From Nymphaea colorata (Eukaryota > Streptophyta > Magnoliopsida > Nymphaeales > Nymphaeaceae): a stretch of DNA of 64,000 bases. The notes beneath the pieces were generated by a model that did no database searches, had not been told where the DNA came from, and was given only the letters and a program-made list of their open reading frames with translations. The stretch is taken from positions 41,159,115-41,223,114 of the forward strand of contig NC_045138.2 of the NCBI RefSeq assembly GCF_008831285.2. Reading direction: 5' to 3'. Below are positions 25,220 through 37,680 of the stretch, one piece after another (positions within the stretch are counted from its first letter, which is position 1; every line of letters starts with the position of its first letter). The translations under genes and the position numbers were made by a program.

Positions 25220-25640
25220 TGAACAGACTCGATTGGGTTGGAACCCGATCCAAACTCTCTCTCTCTTCTCCCCCTAACACGTGGACAGACGCCCGCTCAT
25301 GTAGCATTCAGGCCACGTCCGGTAAGAGTCCCGGCATCAAATTCTCGATCAATCGACCTTCGGTGGCCCCTCCTCCTCCACCACCACCAGCGTTTCGTGT
25401 CCAAGATTCGCCGCTACCTTTCCTCCACCACCACCGGAACCTTGGGTCTTATGGTCATGGGCGAAGCCAGGCACGTCTCACGACCATCCGATTCTCCCCA
25501 ACGCGGTCAGCTCCACTTTTTCCCGGCGTTCTTGTCCAAATCCCTGGGCGAATTTGCTACGTGAGCAGGCTTCAATCCAATGGGAAAAGTGGGGACTCCC
25601 CTCTGCACAACTTCCGGTATGGGTTTCACCCCCTGCCCAT
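25220..25640 (+). promoter_or_regulatory. Probable core promoter and 5' non-coding exon of the homeodomain gene
   Basis: A GC-richer block in otherwise AT-rich DNA, with a CT-rich patch (about 25252-25275), a CACGTG G-box at 25278-25283, and a possible splice donor at 25615-25617 (CTTCCG|GTATGG). The first coding exon of the homeodomain gene opens at an acceptor at 27237-27238, only 11 nt before its ATG, so an upstream non-coding exon is required. This block is the best candidate; the implied leader intron is about 1.6 kb. It contains ATG-initiated short ORFs, including one that ends at 25564. A 200-codon open frame also crosses the block, but it looks like chance plus proline-coding CCT/CCA repeats. 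Confidence 0.45.
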
Positions 25641-26229
25641 CTTCTCATGTTTTCCTGTTTCGTGGTGCAACCGTCAATTCATGGAATTTAAGCAAGTTGG
25701 GTTCATTTCCTTTTGTCATTGTCAGAAGAATGTGCGCGTAATGTTCCATGGGCGGAAGTTTCACACCCCTCTTAGATTAGCGTTTCCTTTTGTTCGTTTG
25801 TTTGTTGTGAATTGTGGTTGAAATTTAATGATGGTTTACATTCTGGCTGATACACATTAATGTGCCTTTGTCATAGTTTTGTGGTCTTGGATTCATATTG
25901 AAGTATAATGTATGTTCTGTTTCAAAATGACAATTACTGATGTGGATCTTCCCAATTTGTGTGACGCAATTATTGACTGGAAATCGTTTCGGAGTGGAAG
26001 CTGTGTATGGCGAACTTTTGTGTAAATTCTAATGGATGACGTCCATGAGATTTCATTATGGAATTAAGGGACTTGGTTTGTGAAATTCAGTGGCGGCAAT
26101 TGTCTTGCATATAAGACGAATCGACAACAATAGTTGTTTGAGCTGTTTAAAATTGGTCTTTGGAGCACACTGATAGTGAGTTCAGTTTTTGTATGTTATC
26201 CAGAAGGAATTCTCAGTGAATTTGGTTTT

Positions 26230-26370
26230 TGTTTCGGTTTATAAGATGGGCATATCCTGGACCTCCTGTGCCAGGGTTCTGGGAGGGTCGGGCTAAGGTG
26301 GGTCCTAACCTTAGCTTTAGTAAATTGGCTGCTCGCAGGATGTGAGCTTGCTTCACACACAGGGACCTAT
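26230..26370 (+). repeat. Possible Au-like SINE fragment in the leader intron of the homeodomain gene
   Basis: GGGTTCTGGGAGGGTCGGGC, TGGGTCCTAACC and ATGTGAGCTTGCTTC recall the body of a widespread plant SINE type. There is no clear box A or A-tail. Assigned by resemblance only. Confidence 0.25.
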
Positions 26371-27249
26371 GGATAATCAATTCACCAAGCAATGGCCGTC
26401 ATTTTGGTTAAAGTCAAAATGTGCCATTCTAAGTTATGCGCCACACTTTAGACAGTTCGATGCTTGAGCACCACTTGTATGGTGGGACGAACTAGTTAAG
26501 CAGGCAGATCATTGAAGATGACATAAAAAATGATGGGGTGGCCAAAACTATAATCAAAGTATTAATTATAGAGGCAATTCCATGTTTATGATTGGGGAAA
26601 ATGGTGCCAACCATAGTGAATTTGCCCTGATTTTCATTTTGAGACCTTGGTTGGCTGGTGTTATTGAAGGGCTGCTGAGACGAATTAATCAAGGTTGCCA
26701 ATAAAGACTTTCAAATCTAGCACAAAAATATAGATTCAAATGGATTTTGTGGGCCTGGTCGTGTTTCATACGTTTCCTGCTTCAAATTGTAGGCCTGGAA
26801 AAGTTGCAATTGACAATTGATTAGTACAACTTCATTGTGTTCTTGTAACAATGTTAACCGGTTAATCATACTGAATCTCAGTCTGGATCTTGATCTAGAG
26901 ATCAAAGGAATTGTAGGTGGCAGGATGACAGCTGTGGCATTACCTTTTCCCTTTGGATATATGAGTCAGCTATGCTGCTTGAGTTTTCCTCTTGTGGTTG
27001 CTGTTCCAGTTCCTTGCATGGTTGGAAATATTGAAGTTGAATTGCTTTTTGTATCTCATGAATATAAGAGGCTATTCAGCTGCTAAAATGAAGTCTGTTT
27101 GGGCAATTTACTGTACTTTGAGAATGTCACTGCACTACTCTACTGCCTTCATTAGGTGCTTATGTCATGTTAAGTTTTTTGCTGTTAAATGGTGTGAAGT
27201 TTCTAATCCATGCCTGCTGATTTTTGTTGACTCTTTAGAAACATGTGAT

Positions 27250-28457
27250 ATGGGATCTGAAGAGGAAAAAGTCTCTCCTGTGAAGAGCAAGAAAAGAACA
27301 TTGAAGACTGCATCTCAAATCGAAGCACTAGAAAAATTTTATGATGGTAAATATGCCTGAACTCCAGGTCTTAGAAACTTGCTATACTATATCTTTATTC
27401 AGTTTCCTGTCAGAACTGATCTAGATTCTTTACTCTACAGAACATAAGTATCCATCGGAGCCTATGAAAGCACAGCTTGCAGAAAAATTGGGTTTGTCTG
27501 AGAAGCAAGTTCAAGGATGGTTTTGCCATAGAAGGTCAAAGGACAAGAAGCTATCGGATGAAGAACACACAATTAGGAAAAATGAACTCCAAAGTAGTGT
27601 GAATGATTGTGCTAGTGGTGTTAGGCATGACTCTTGCAGCAGCTCAAGGCAAGGAGAACACTTTTATGATTTCAAAGAGGTGGAAAGTCAGAGGTTCCAA
27701 AGCCAGGCATATCCATGTTCAGGTTCAGATCTTAGAAAGCGATATTTGCTTGCAAGAAATTTTAGTGTTGTGGATGATACATCTTCAGGAAGCAGCTCAG
27801 CATCACAAGATAAGTTGGACCCTGATAAGTATCTTTATGGCATGAAAAACGTGAGATATTCTTCTACAGATCATGGGTATGAAAACATGAACATAAAGGA
27901 TAAACCAAGAGTGGAGTATATGCCAGTTTTGGATGCTCTCTATATGGATGAAGCAAGTGAACACCCTTCAATTCTAGCAGTCAAAACTAAACTTGGAAAG
28001 ATGTACCGCATGGATGGACCACCACTTGGCACTGAGTTCCAACCAATCCCTCCTTGTGCCTTTGATTCACCATTGAGAGACAATGGACATGGTAAATGTG
28101 CATTCATTCTGGAAGCATGTGTCTTTTTTGTCTATGCTAGAGAAATTGTGACTAAGTCATGCATCATTGCTACTTCGACCTGGGTAAATCTGGAAAAGAA
28201 TTTTTTACTGTTGATTTTTAAGATACCGACTATTGTATGTTATCAAAAACTGAAGAAAGTAGAATAAGACAATAACAGATGGAAGATCATTGTCACCATT
28301 CACTTCAGTGTCAGCTTTGGTGCCTCTGGAGCTCCATTAAAATTGAAATGCAAAATTAGCTAGATGATGAAAATCTGATTAAGTGCCATCCAAACTGATA
28401 TTGTATTATTCCCAAGAAATGTTATATGGTTTGTATCCATGGTGTGCTCTCTCTCTC

Positions 28458-28545
<88 letters not shown>

Positions 28546-30681
28546 CAATTGGAATCCACTAGACAACCTTTTCTATTTGTGAAAGACACCTGGCAACTAT
28601 CCAGTCATTTTTACTTGGTCCACTCCTAGTTGAGTGGGCTTGGGACATTTTTTTTTCCAGTTGTAGCATTGGAAGAGGCTGTCATTGCTTCTTCCGCATC
28701 CTTGTGACACACCTAGTACAAATGGTCAGCCTGAGAACTCCTTTTGATGGAACTCACCAGTAGTAAGTCTACCATGTCTGAACTATATGAATATTGCAAA
28801 ATATTGTTTGATGCACCGTTTGCCATCATATTCTACATGTAAATGCACTTAAATTTCAGTTCTACAATTGACTGATAGAGTTTGTCCGAGACATCTTTTT
28901 GCTTTTTGCTTCTCCCTACGTAATCTAATTCTTCAGTAAGTTTCCTTCTTTGAGTTTTCAGTTTTCACTTCTTCTGAAACCTTCTGTCTAACATTTGGCT
29001 GAGTGTCTTATATTCTCTCTCACTTGCTTGACAGAGCCATATTATATGGGTGATTCTATCCAGCAGAGTTCCCAGAGAATGCCAAGATCAAGGACTGATT
29101 GTCATGCTGGTAGGGTAAGTGGTTTTCTTTCTCTAAATGTCCTTGTTTTTAATGCATCTCTGGTAGAAACATTATGAATGTTCTTGTATGCATCAGCAAA
29201 ATGTGTGACGCTTACTGTCACAGAAAATGACTCTGGAGCATAATTTTTGTTTGCTTTACCATCTAAGGAGCTTTTCCGTATTGGAGTAAATGGGCTTGCT
29301 CCAAGAGTTCTTATTTCATGTTTAAATTAGTTAAGTTGTTATCTCACTAGTTTTGTAATTCATTTTCTTCTAGCTGGCCGCTATATATGCCCTTGTTCTT
29401 ATAAAATTTATTATATTGTGGTGCTTGTTTTTCATAATTTCTTGAATCAGATACATGTAAGAGCTGGGAATGCTTTCCATTCTAGTGATTCATGCTTAAG
29501 GGAATCAGGTCACATGGAAACTCTTCCTTCTCTATTCCTCCAAAAGTATGCATGTGATGCTCCAATGTGGAACCCTGCGAATCAATTCAATCAGATGCCT
29601 GATCTGCACCCTGAAAAGCAGGTGGATGAATTTTCTGATAGTGAAGCATCAGAATTTATCAGCAATGAGTCAGAAGCCTGGTCAGCAGGTGGCATGAGAG
29701 GGATGCCTATTACCAATCCAGGTTACCATGACCATTCTTACAGTGGTAATGTCAATAAAAAAAGATCATCCTTCCTTCAGATCCATCCTCACAAGGTCTT
29801 CGCGAATATGGCAGAGGATGAAGTGAACTCCACAAGAAAATTGAAGGTGTATTCAATAGTTTATAATTGCACCCTATTGAATGCTTTTCCTTTACATGAT
29901 TGAACTTATTGATGCCTAGTTATTGAAGCTCTTCTCTGTCTGATCACTTCATCTGCAGAAAGAAAAGCTGCATGAAAGACCCAGAATCAACAGAGAAAAT
30001 GACTCCCCTGCTATATTAAGTTCAAATCTTGTGAGACGAAAAAAAAATGTAAGTTTTTCACAATCTTCTCTTATTCAGATACGTAATGTGTTTTCTTACT
30101 AACCTTATTTTTGTCTTGCTTTCACTGGAATGAACAAATTAAAAGGGTGGGAAAATCCGTAAACAAGTGACTACACAAAAAACCGGTGCTGCTTTGGGTC
30201 AACAGAGAATAAAGCCAGTAAAAGGGTTAGTGGCAGCTTACTTTATTGACAGACTCTATTGCATGTTTTTTTTTTCTTTTTTTGAAACTTGTCGTATTCT
30301 AAATACACTTGCTAATCTGAAATAAACTTTTCTAAGTGAGTTTACTAGTGATCTCCTCTATTGTCTTCATTTGAAACGGAAAGCTTTTCATTAAGTATTT
30401 CTAGTACCCGACCTCTAGTTGTTTATGTCAGAAAAAAGTATGGTGGAAACACTTGCAGTTCTTTATTATGATGGAGGGTAATGCACACCACCAAAATTTA
30501 CTTCCTTGGGAACTATGGGAAACCCTCTCTGCCTGCTTAAACTCTATCATATGTAATCCATCATTTCTTGGAAGCATCAAATTGATTGTTCTACGACTGG
30601 TTGTGCAGGTTTACGGGTGATATACCAACCAGCTTTAGTGAGGATGAAGCAGAATATACTGGCTCTTCTGTTGAAAGATAG
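27250..30681 (+). CDS. Homeodomain-like protein with N-terminal homeobox (WFCHRR type), 7 coding exons
   Basis: Exons: 27250-27346, 27441-28091, 29035-29114, 29451-29846, 29959-30048, 30146-30225, 30609-30681. All borders are GT-AG, phases agree, and the product is 488 aa. The homeodomain covers residues 12-70, with a basic KSKKRTLK start, then ASQIEALEKFYDEHKYP, and a recognition helix KQVQGWFCHRRSKDKK (WFCHRR at 59-64). This variant helix is typical of plant RINGLET-like homeodomains, but no DDT domain follows. The remainder is low-complexity and polar: a Ser-rich stretch, a conserved-looking block (RVEYMPVLDALYMDE to PPLGTEFQPIPPCAFDSPLR), an acidic FSDSEASEFISNESEAW segment and a basic C-terminal part. 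It best fits the small family of Arabidopsis At4g03250, recalled from memory and not checked by search. Expected to be a nuclear DNA-binding protein; its targets cannot be seen here. Start chosen as the first ATG of the exon that keeps the homeodomain intact. Confidence 0.92.
28445..28544. repeat. Compound (CT)n(TA)n(GT)n(TA)n microsatellite
   Basis: About 100 bp of dinucleotide repeats in four blocks, inside intron 2 of the homeodomain gene. Confidence 0.95.
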
Positions 30682-31640
30682 TACTAGGTGAAAAGACGAG
30701 GATGGAGTTGCTTTCGTCATGTTGGTGGAGAAACTAAGCGGTTTGGAGAAATCAACTGTCTTGGTTACATGGAGTTCAACTAAATCAACTAAATGCATGC
30801 AGAAGATGGATGTCCATTTTCCTTCATCATTCTGACCTGTCACAGCTCAGGAATTCCATATTATTCATTGCTCGAGATCTCCACCCAAATTGAAATCATC
30901 TTTGCAGTTTGGCTAGAAATATTTTTCTGGGATGAATAACATGAAATGCCTCAGTAACTGGAAGGCATGCTCACCAAACGAGGGGTCTCTCAAGTCTCAT
31001 CGAGATGATATTTAACATTCTCCGCCAATTAGAACTTTCAACCTGTTAGAAGCTGCTATGGTGTACAGGCTCTGTAAAGTTAGTCAGATGTTCGTGGAAC
31101 AATGTAGTGTATGTCTTTATGAAGATTAATTTCATTGCTTGACAGCGGTGAAAATTAACCTGCTAGTGTAGCCAGCTGAGACTCAAAACGTGACAAAGGA
31201 TTTTCTTTTTCAAAGTCCTTTCAGACTTCAGCGCCTTAGATACCAACATGATGCATAATCTAACATCAAGGTGACAAGAAATGCAATGAGGCTCTTCAGA
31301 GATTGGAGACGACTGCCAACAAAGATCAGGAGGGTCACTAATGGTGGATCCGTGCATCTACTGCTGTAAAATTGCCTTCTAAAGTATCTAGTCTGTTAAC
31401 CACAGCACGGTTGAAGTTTGAACTCTTAAGGTGTTCCCGCTCAGTTGTGAGAAAGATGACCTGTAATTATTTTTCCAATGATAGATTACTGAAAGATACT
31501 AATGTATTTTGAGTGTCAAACTTCTGATGTACCGAGACATCTATGGAATCCATCCATTGAATTGCCATCTGCCTGTAGATTTTCAGGTTTTTGTCAATAT
31601 TGAGACTCGGGAACTCAGGTTGTTTTATCTTAAGTTGTGA
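30682..31640 (+). other. 3' untranslated region and downstream flank of the homeodomain gene
   Basis: Sequence after the TAG stop at 30679-30681. No further open frame of note continues the protein. Composition stays gene-like (about 40% GC) to roughly 31.6 kb. I cannot place the poly(A) site with confidence. Confidence 0.35.
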
Positions 31641-33139
31641 ATTCAACTGAAGAACTGTGGTGAATCTAATTCGACATAGATAGCATTTTTTTTTCTCTTA
31701 ATTTAGGAAAAACCTGCCGTCTTTTTCTCTTTTTGGTCAATGGGTATCACACCGTGAACCCAGTTTGATGATCTGATTTGACTGCCAAAATGTTAAAAAT
31801 TATGTGACAAGGTACTAACTAGGCTTATTACAGTGACCATCCCTTGCAAATCTTTTAGACATGAAATTATGATCAATTCATTCTTATGCATATGTTATTA
31901 TTAAGAAGAAATAGTGTTTGTAGTATTGGGCCTTTAAGTCTGACAGTTGAGCATAACTTTAACAGTATTTGCAATTATCCGACTAATATTCAGCTCATGT
32001 ACCTGATCTAATTTATTTTAGCTTATTTCCCTTAGACAGAACCGATGAGGAGACAAGTGGCCCTATAACGCAGTTTTGGAGCTTCCGGCGCTGCTGTCAA
32101 TCAGAATTGATGCGGAGAATCTTTCTCCTGAGCCGACCACTGCCATTGATGAGTACAGGCGAGCAGGGTGATGGTGAGAACGTTTCCTTCACAGGCTATG
32201 CCTCTGTTTAGACTCATGCTTATACTCTCATCGTACATGCATTCATGTATGGATAATACTGTACACTGATTATAGTTTAAGTATGAGTATTAACGTACAA
32301 TCAATTGCTTAAGTACCTTCATTGAAAAATAATTAAAGAATTATCTAATGAACTAATTCCTCCTTATTATGCCATTAGTATTTATACCAAAAAAAAGAGA
32401 CAAGATTGAAGTTAAGTTGTGGTAGAGTGCGTATGAAAAAGGCAGAGAGAAAGATTAACACCCACCGGTGCAGGCCCCCCATTTTTTCCTACTTATATTG
32501 TTTTTCACTCTGTGATTAATTTTCTTTTGTTTTTCTTTTTGGACAGAATAATATACTTTGACAAGAAACCATGTGAGACAAATGAGGCCTAAAATTTTCA
32601 AAAAAGGGAAGTAAAGGCAAAACCAACGTTCTATAACAAGACAACTATATATTAAAAGGATTTTTTATGTGTGTGTGCATGCATGCACACATGCTTTTGT
32701 CCCTTTTGTGTGTGTGTGTGTATGCATGCACCCAGGTATGTTATGTGTGTATCCTCATGTGTAGCTAGGGCTAGGCAATCCCGTACTAGATTATGCCAAG
32801 ATATACAAACTGTCAAGTTCTTGACCTATTTCTCTGTCTTCATGTGTAGCTAGGGATGGAGAATCCCGTACTATCTTGTAAAGCATCAAATTCTTGACCA
32901 GTTTTACCTCAAAGGTCTTATTCTAGTCGACAGTAGTGGAAGGATGAATCATCATCGATCACCAATTCTTTTGCTTACAAGATACAATCGTTCAAAGAGC
33001 GAACGATCACTTATATTTTATTTTAGTGGAAAATTAAATTATGGCAACCTCACAGTGACGCAACTAGTCAACTTCTTCTTTTCTCTTTTCGTTTCATGTC
33101 TAATGAACATTAAATGAGCGAAACTTTTCCAAGATTTAG
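31641..33139. other. Intergenic, no gene seen
   Basis: Alternating GT/GC-rich DNA at 32670-32745. A short coding-like stretch near 32040-32170 has no long frame and was not called. Confidence 0.5.
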
Positions 33140-33452
33140 GTTGATAAGATCAGGCTGCCCTGAGGGCATGTTGAAGGTGCGTCTCCAATTCGAAACTCGA
33201 ATATGAGCCTTGTAGCGTAAAGAGAGTGGGTTCTACATGCAAGTTGAAGAATGCAGTGATCTCATTCCTTTGTACCATTGTAGCTCCGGACCATTCGGAC
33301 AAAGGGAAAGAGAGAGACTTATTCCTTTGTACCATTGTAGCTCCGGACCATTCGGACAAAGGGAAAGAGAGAGACTTATGCTCTCGTCCAAGCGGTGGGA
33401 TAACCCTTTCGCTCACCCGAAAAATCAAATTCCTAAAAAAAAAAAAAAAAAG
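33140..33452 (+). mobile_element. Possible retroposed SINE-like sequence with internal 57-bp duplication and A-tail
   Basis: CCAATTCGAAACTCG resembles a box B region, and GTAAAGAGAGTGGGTTC and TACATGCAAGTTGAAG resemble blocks of the SINEs above. A perfect 57-bp tandem duplication lies at 33264-33320 and 33321-33377. The segment ends in a run of 17 A residues at about 33435-33451. Assignment is tentative. Confidence 0.35.
33264..33377. repeat. Perfect 57-bp tandem duplication
   Basis: Two identical 57-bp units, 33264-33320 and 33321-33377, starting ATTCCTTTGTACC and ending GAGAGAGACTT. Identity suggests a recent event. Confidence 0.95.
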
Positions 33453-34429
33453 TGTTCTAAACAAAGGTCATTCACATAATGTCCCAAAAAATTTTCAAAA
33501 TATTGGTTTGCATGTTTTGTAGGTCAACATTTTGTCCGTCACAGGACTCAGATATGTCCATAGAACAAACACCTTTTTGGCTTTCAGGCTGTACAAGGTG
33601 TATGGATTTAAGTGGCTAAAAATCTAGTTTGACTTAGTTTGGAACCCAAAAAGGAAACAAATGATGACATACAATAGTCTGAAACCTGTTTGACACCTAT
33701 CTTGTTAAAGAGGAAATTGTAATTTTTAATATTTTGTATTCTTTTTTTTTTTTGCAAAATCTATGATATTGATGCGATCTTCACCTCAAAAACATTACAA
33801 ATCCACATATAAATGACATTTTTTAATGTGTAAATAAAATTTTACTTAATTAATAGTTTCAACCCATTGCAACTATGCTTGAAGCAGACCTTCCTTTAGG
33901 GATTTAATAATTTGGATGCAGATGATTAGAGTACATAGAAATCAAAATTTGGTTTTGATATAGGGATTTAAAATTTCATTTCCTCTTCAAAAATGCGGAA
34001 ATTTTCTGTTCTTCCATTCTCACATTGCTTCTGAATTTTCCCCTCAACTAGTTGTGTTTTCTCATTTTCATGTAAATTTCAATAAAATGGGAGGGGAGCC
34101 CTCTCTCCCTGCATGTTCGCATTAGAAGATTCTTATGTAAAATATATATCAAAGATTCATTATACTAAAAATCTTATGCAGTAAGGCTGCAAATCGTTCG
34201 AACCTGCATCCAAACCTCTCATTTACCAGATCCGACTTAATTGGATCTCTCCTATCTATAGGATAGACATAAATATGAGTCTTTTATAAGACATGGTTAT
34301 GTACCATAGCCCCGATCCAGGAGCCAAGGATTTCTTCCTTTCCCCTTGCCTCCACAGATCAAAGGGTTGACATTCATGCCACTCGAATCAGCAACCACCT
34401 ACCAACTGGCCATTGGTCCGAGCCGGTGT

Positions 34430-34800
34430 GTCAAACCCTTTGGAGTTGTTTCATACTATTAAAAGTTGTTTGGCAACAAGGACATTCAATGAATGTCGCA
34501 TAAATCTGCCTCAAAGATTAAGACTGATTCATAGAACACTAATTCTAGTATACTGTGAGTATATACCAATCTTGAAGGCAGATTCACGGAATACTCATTG
34601 AATGTTCCTATCGTTTGGTAGTTGGAACACTTTAAGAGTGTTCTATAAATTTACCCTAAAGATTGGAGCAGATTCATGAAATCCATATATCTACTTCCAT
34701 GAAACTGCTCCAATATTTGAAATAAATTTATGGAATGCTCACAAAGTGTTTCGTTTGTCAAATGTCTGCATTTGCCACAAAAGTGGGGTAGATTCATGAA
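34430..34800. repeat. Degenerate repeat of the ATTCATGAAAC / GTTTGGCAA type
   Basis: Four loose copies of a phrase such as GATTCATAGAACACT, GATTCACGGAATACTC and GATTCATGAAATCC, with TTGTTTGGCAACAAGG at the start and TTTCGTTTGTCAAATG near the end. Similar phrases occur at 4558-4605, 14480-14540 and 19365-19455, so this looks like a decayed foldback family. Confidence 0.35.
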
Positions 34801-35776
34801 AGACTTTATAGTATCCAATAAATCTAAGCAATTTTTGGGTTACATGTATGAGACTAACACATTATTAATGTTCCCAAACTTCCCCTTATAGCGAACTCAA
34901 CTTATACGTTGAACTCGGGTTTGATTCTTTAAACACTTTTCGTTTGTTCTCATGCCATTTTTTTAGTTTAGTCTCCTCTATTTCTTACATGTACCAATGT
35001 TGGGGGTTTTTTTGGCAAAACTAGAAGCCTGTAGTTGGAAAGTTCAAAAACCTATGATAGCAAAGTTCGATTGGTAATCATCATTGATAGTTTTCCTACC
35101 TAAATAGACCAAATTCAGGCCCCAATAATCCACAAATCATGATATTAGAACATAATTTTAAAATATTTTTGGTCTAGCTGAAAGATCTAGTGGTTCATAC
35201 CATTATGCAATCCATCCCTTTGTACTTTGAAACTGTGAATTTACTCTTTGACAGTCATGGAGGTGAAAAATCTCTCTTATGGCTAGTAAAAAAATCACAA
35301 TATGACTGTATTTGTCAGGGAACAGTAGTGGTACTCTACAATTCATAACTGCTGCTTTCTATAGGAATTTCCCTTTGTAAGATTCCCTTCTGGATGTTTG
35401 TATTTCAAGCACAAAAAACAAGGATTTCATTGCATATAAAACACCCAGGAGGACATCTTCTCCCACACGGCAGATCTGAAACAGTCCCCTAAATCTGGGA
35501 TCTCTAGACCATTTATCCCCTTCTGTCTTTATAGCTAAGGAACTGCACCAGTGAATGCCACATTCCTAAGGGCAACTGTATTAGACTTGGACTGAATTTA
35601 CCACCCAATCAGAACTGCATTCCCAAGCAACCCGACTCGTTGGCAACGCTTCATAATGCAAGAGAGTTTGAGAACAAAGAGCTCTCACGCGCTTTGGTGC
35701 AGTATCTGAAGGGACTTTGGCGTAATCTGTCGCTATATAGACTACAATTCTGAAGTGAAAGTCTACCAATTTTAGT

Positions 35777-36030
35777 CCCCAAGGGGTTGATGCAATGAAT
35801 GGGGTAAAGACTGGTAGGCGGCTAGCTTCTGTTTCGAATATCCGAGTTCCGAGGCACCAACTCTTTGTGGTGCAAACATGGGGTCACCGATACGTAAGTT
35901 GAAGTGCGGCAGGTGCAGCACCCTAAGACACCTAGGGCAGACTCTATATCCCAAGGGGACGAGGGATTGGGTGAGAGCTTCGGCTGAGCCGTAGGATGAA
36001 ATACTCCTCCTGTTGACCGGCCCAAAAGAT
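35777..36030 (+). mobile_element. tRNA-derived SINE, same family
   Basis: It shares the order of the 17373 element: tRNA-like head with a box B variant (GTTTCGAATATCC, 35831-35843), then ACGTAAGTTGAAGTGCGG, the CAGCACCCTAAGAC block, GGTGAGAGCTTCGGCT and GTAGGATGAAAT. The flanking repeats CTACCAATTTTAGT (35763-35776) and CTATCAATTTTCAT (36031-36044) are imperfect copies. Confidence 0.7.
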
Positions 36031-36771
36031 CTATCAATTTTCATTTTGAGTTCTTTGTTTATTGTCTGTTGCCAAGTGATCTCAGTGGCTTACCCTAACA
36101 CACTAGTTTTAGGCATGCATGTACATCCAAGGAAATGTCGCCTTTTAGAGGCAGCAAGCAGGAAACCCATGTAGTCATGGCTACCAACTCCCACTTATCT
36201 TCTAATATTATAAAGTATTTCTTTTTCATTATACACAAATTCTTGTGCACATACACATACATAGAGAATCATGTATATTACTTAACAATATCATCACAAC
36301 CACTATCAGAGACACTCTTTCAATTGGGAAGATGGAGTTAGGCAGATTCATAACAGATTATTAGAACCACCATGAAACATTCAATCAATTTGTTCAAATT
36401 GCGTACAATATGGCATATTAAAAGTAACTATTTGAAAAAAATAAATGGCAATTAGCAGTTTTGACTTTATTAAATTACTTTTTACTGTGACAAATTGTAA
36501 TCCACTTGATCAAATTGACATAGATGATCTGAAGCAGTTTTCATGAACCTTACGTAGAGTACTTTTTCTCGAAGATCTATGAGTCAATCATGGAGATGGA
36601 CTTGCAGTTCATTCCTCAACCAGCAGTCATAGGGATGTGAGAATTTAGTTCATAAAACCATATGATCACTTCATAAAGTGACCATTGGGGCTTAGGATGC
36701 CAGTGTACTCTTAAACTTTATACACTCACATCAGCAAAAGCAAATGGCCCCAATTGTTGGGCAACTTCTTA

Positions 36772-37002
36772 GCCTGTTTTTCATAGCCTTCGATCTAAGA
36801 TCCAAGGTGATTTGAGATCCGTACTGCTGTTTATATAAACGACAGATTTAGATCCATGATTTCGTGATCCTTGGTGAATGTAAAAACTGCAGATCTGTAG
36901 TTCAAGCTGAGGTAAAGAAGGGTTGGTGGATGCATGTATCTTACATCTATGCAGTTCTCGGATCACTTTGAATCTTAGATCCGAGGCTATCAAATGCAGC
37001 TT
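36772..37002. mobile_element. Foldback MITE related to the 4693 element
   Basis: ATAGCCTTCGATCTAAGATC at the left (from 36783) pairs with GATCACTTTGAATCTTAGAT and CCGAGGCTAT at the right (36961-36990). It shares the GATCTAAGATCCGAGG core with the 4693 element. Confidence 0.5.
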
Positions 37003-37353
37003 CAAGGTCGCCCAAGTGGTGACCAGGTCTTCGAGTCAGGGTCTGACAAACTCTCGAGGTATTTCATGCTCAGCTCCTTATTTAGGAAAAAGTAGAAAAA
37101 ATAAAGGTATCTAGGCTAGATATGTTTGAAGCCATTGATAAGAAGCAAGAAAATTTTACAATGGTTACACCAACCTTCACACACACACAGACACAAGCAT
37201 GTGCACACATAAATACATGCATGCACGTACATGTGTGTGCACCCAACACACTAAAGTTATAAGCATGAAGCAAAAGATATATGACAATAGTAAAACTAGT
37301 GTAACTTTTACTTATTTACCATGGTTACGGTAAAAACATAATGTTGTCCATGC

Positions 37354-37680
37354 ATGCATTGGTCCCGGGCTAAAGAATTTCTGATCTTTTCATCTGCAGT
37401 GATCGTGATGAGACTGAACCCAGTTGGCTCTTTTCAGATATTTATCCTAAGGACCACTGTACCTCTTACACCAGGAGCTCCCCTTCTTAGCCTCATGACA
37501 GTGGATGCACATTTATTCTATGTGTTGAATGCTTTAGATGGAATATACCACTTAGCCAGGGATCTAGAAGATGCAGAATTTGGAGTTATCAGTTCTTTTA
37601 AGAATGAATTCGATTATGAAGTCTTTGGTTTTGTAAGATATTATAATTTAAAAGGATTAAAAACAGAAAGTGAAATGTGA
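37354..37680 (+). other. Unrecognised open frame, possible exon or gene remnant
   Basis: A 108-codon frame whose middle looks coding-like (TTVPLTPGAPLLSLMTVDA and YHLARDLEDAEFGVI). I do not recognise a family. There is no clear splice partner or promoter. It may be a fragment of a transposon or a decayed gene. Confidence 0.2.

Noticed and set aside
25219-25821. 200-codon plus-strand open frame with a proline run
   Set aside because: It covers the GC-rich probable promoter and leader of the homeodomain gene. The proline run comes from CCT/CCA repeats, there is no domain, and the frame crosses a likely splice donor.
26992-27249. Upstream extension of the homeodomain open frame
   Set aside because: A pyrimidine-rich acceptor ending TTTAG at 27238 and the poor quality of the upstream peptide indicate intron, so the start is placed at 27250.
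32040-32180. Short coding-like stretch considered as an exon
   Set aside because: No long frame, no convincing splice sites, and no family recognised.
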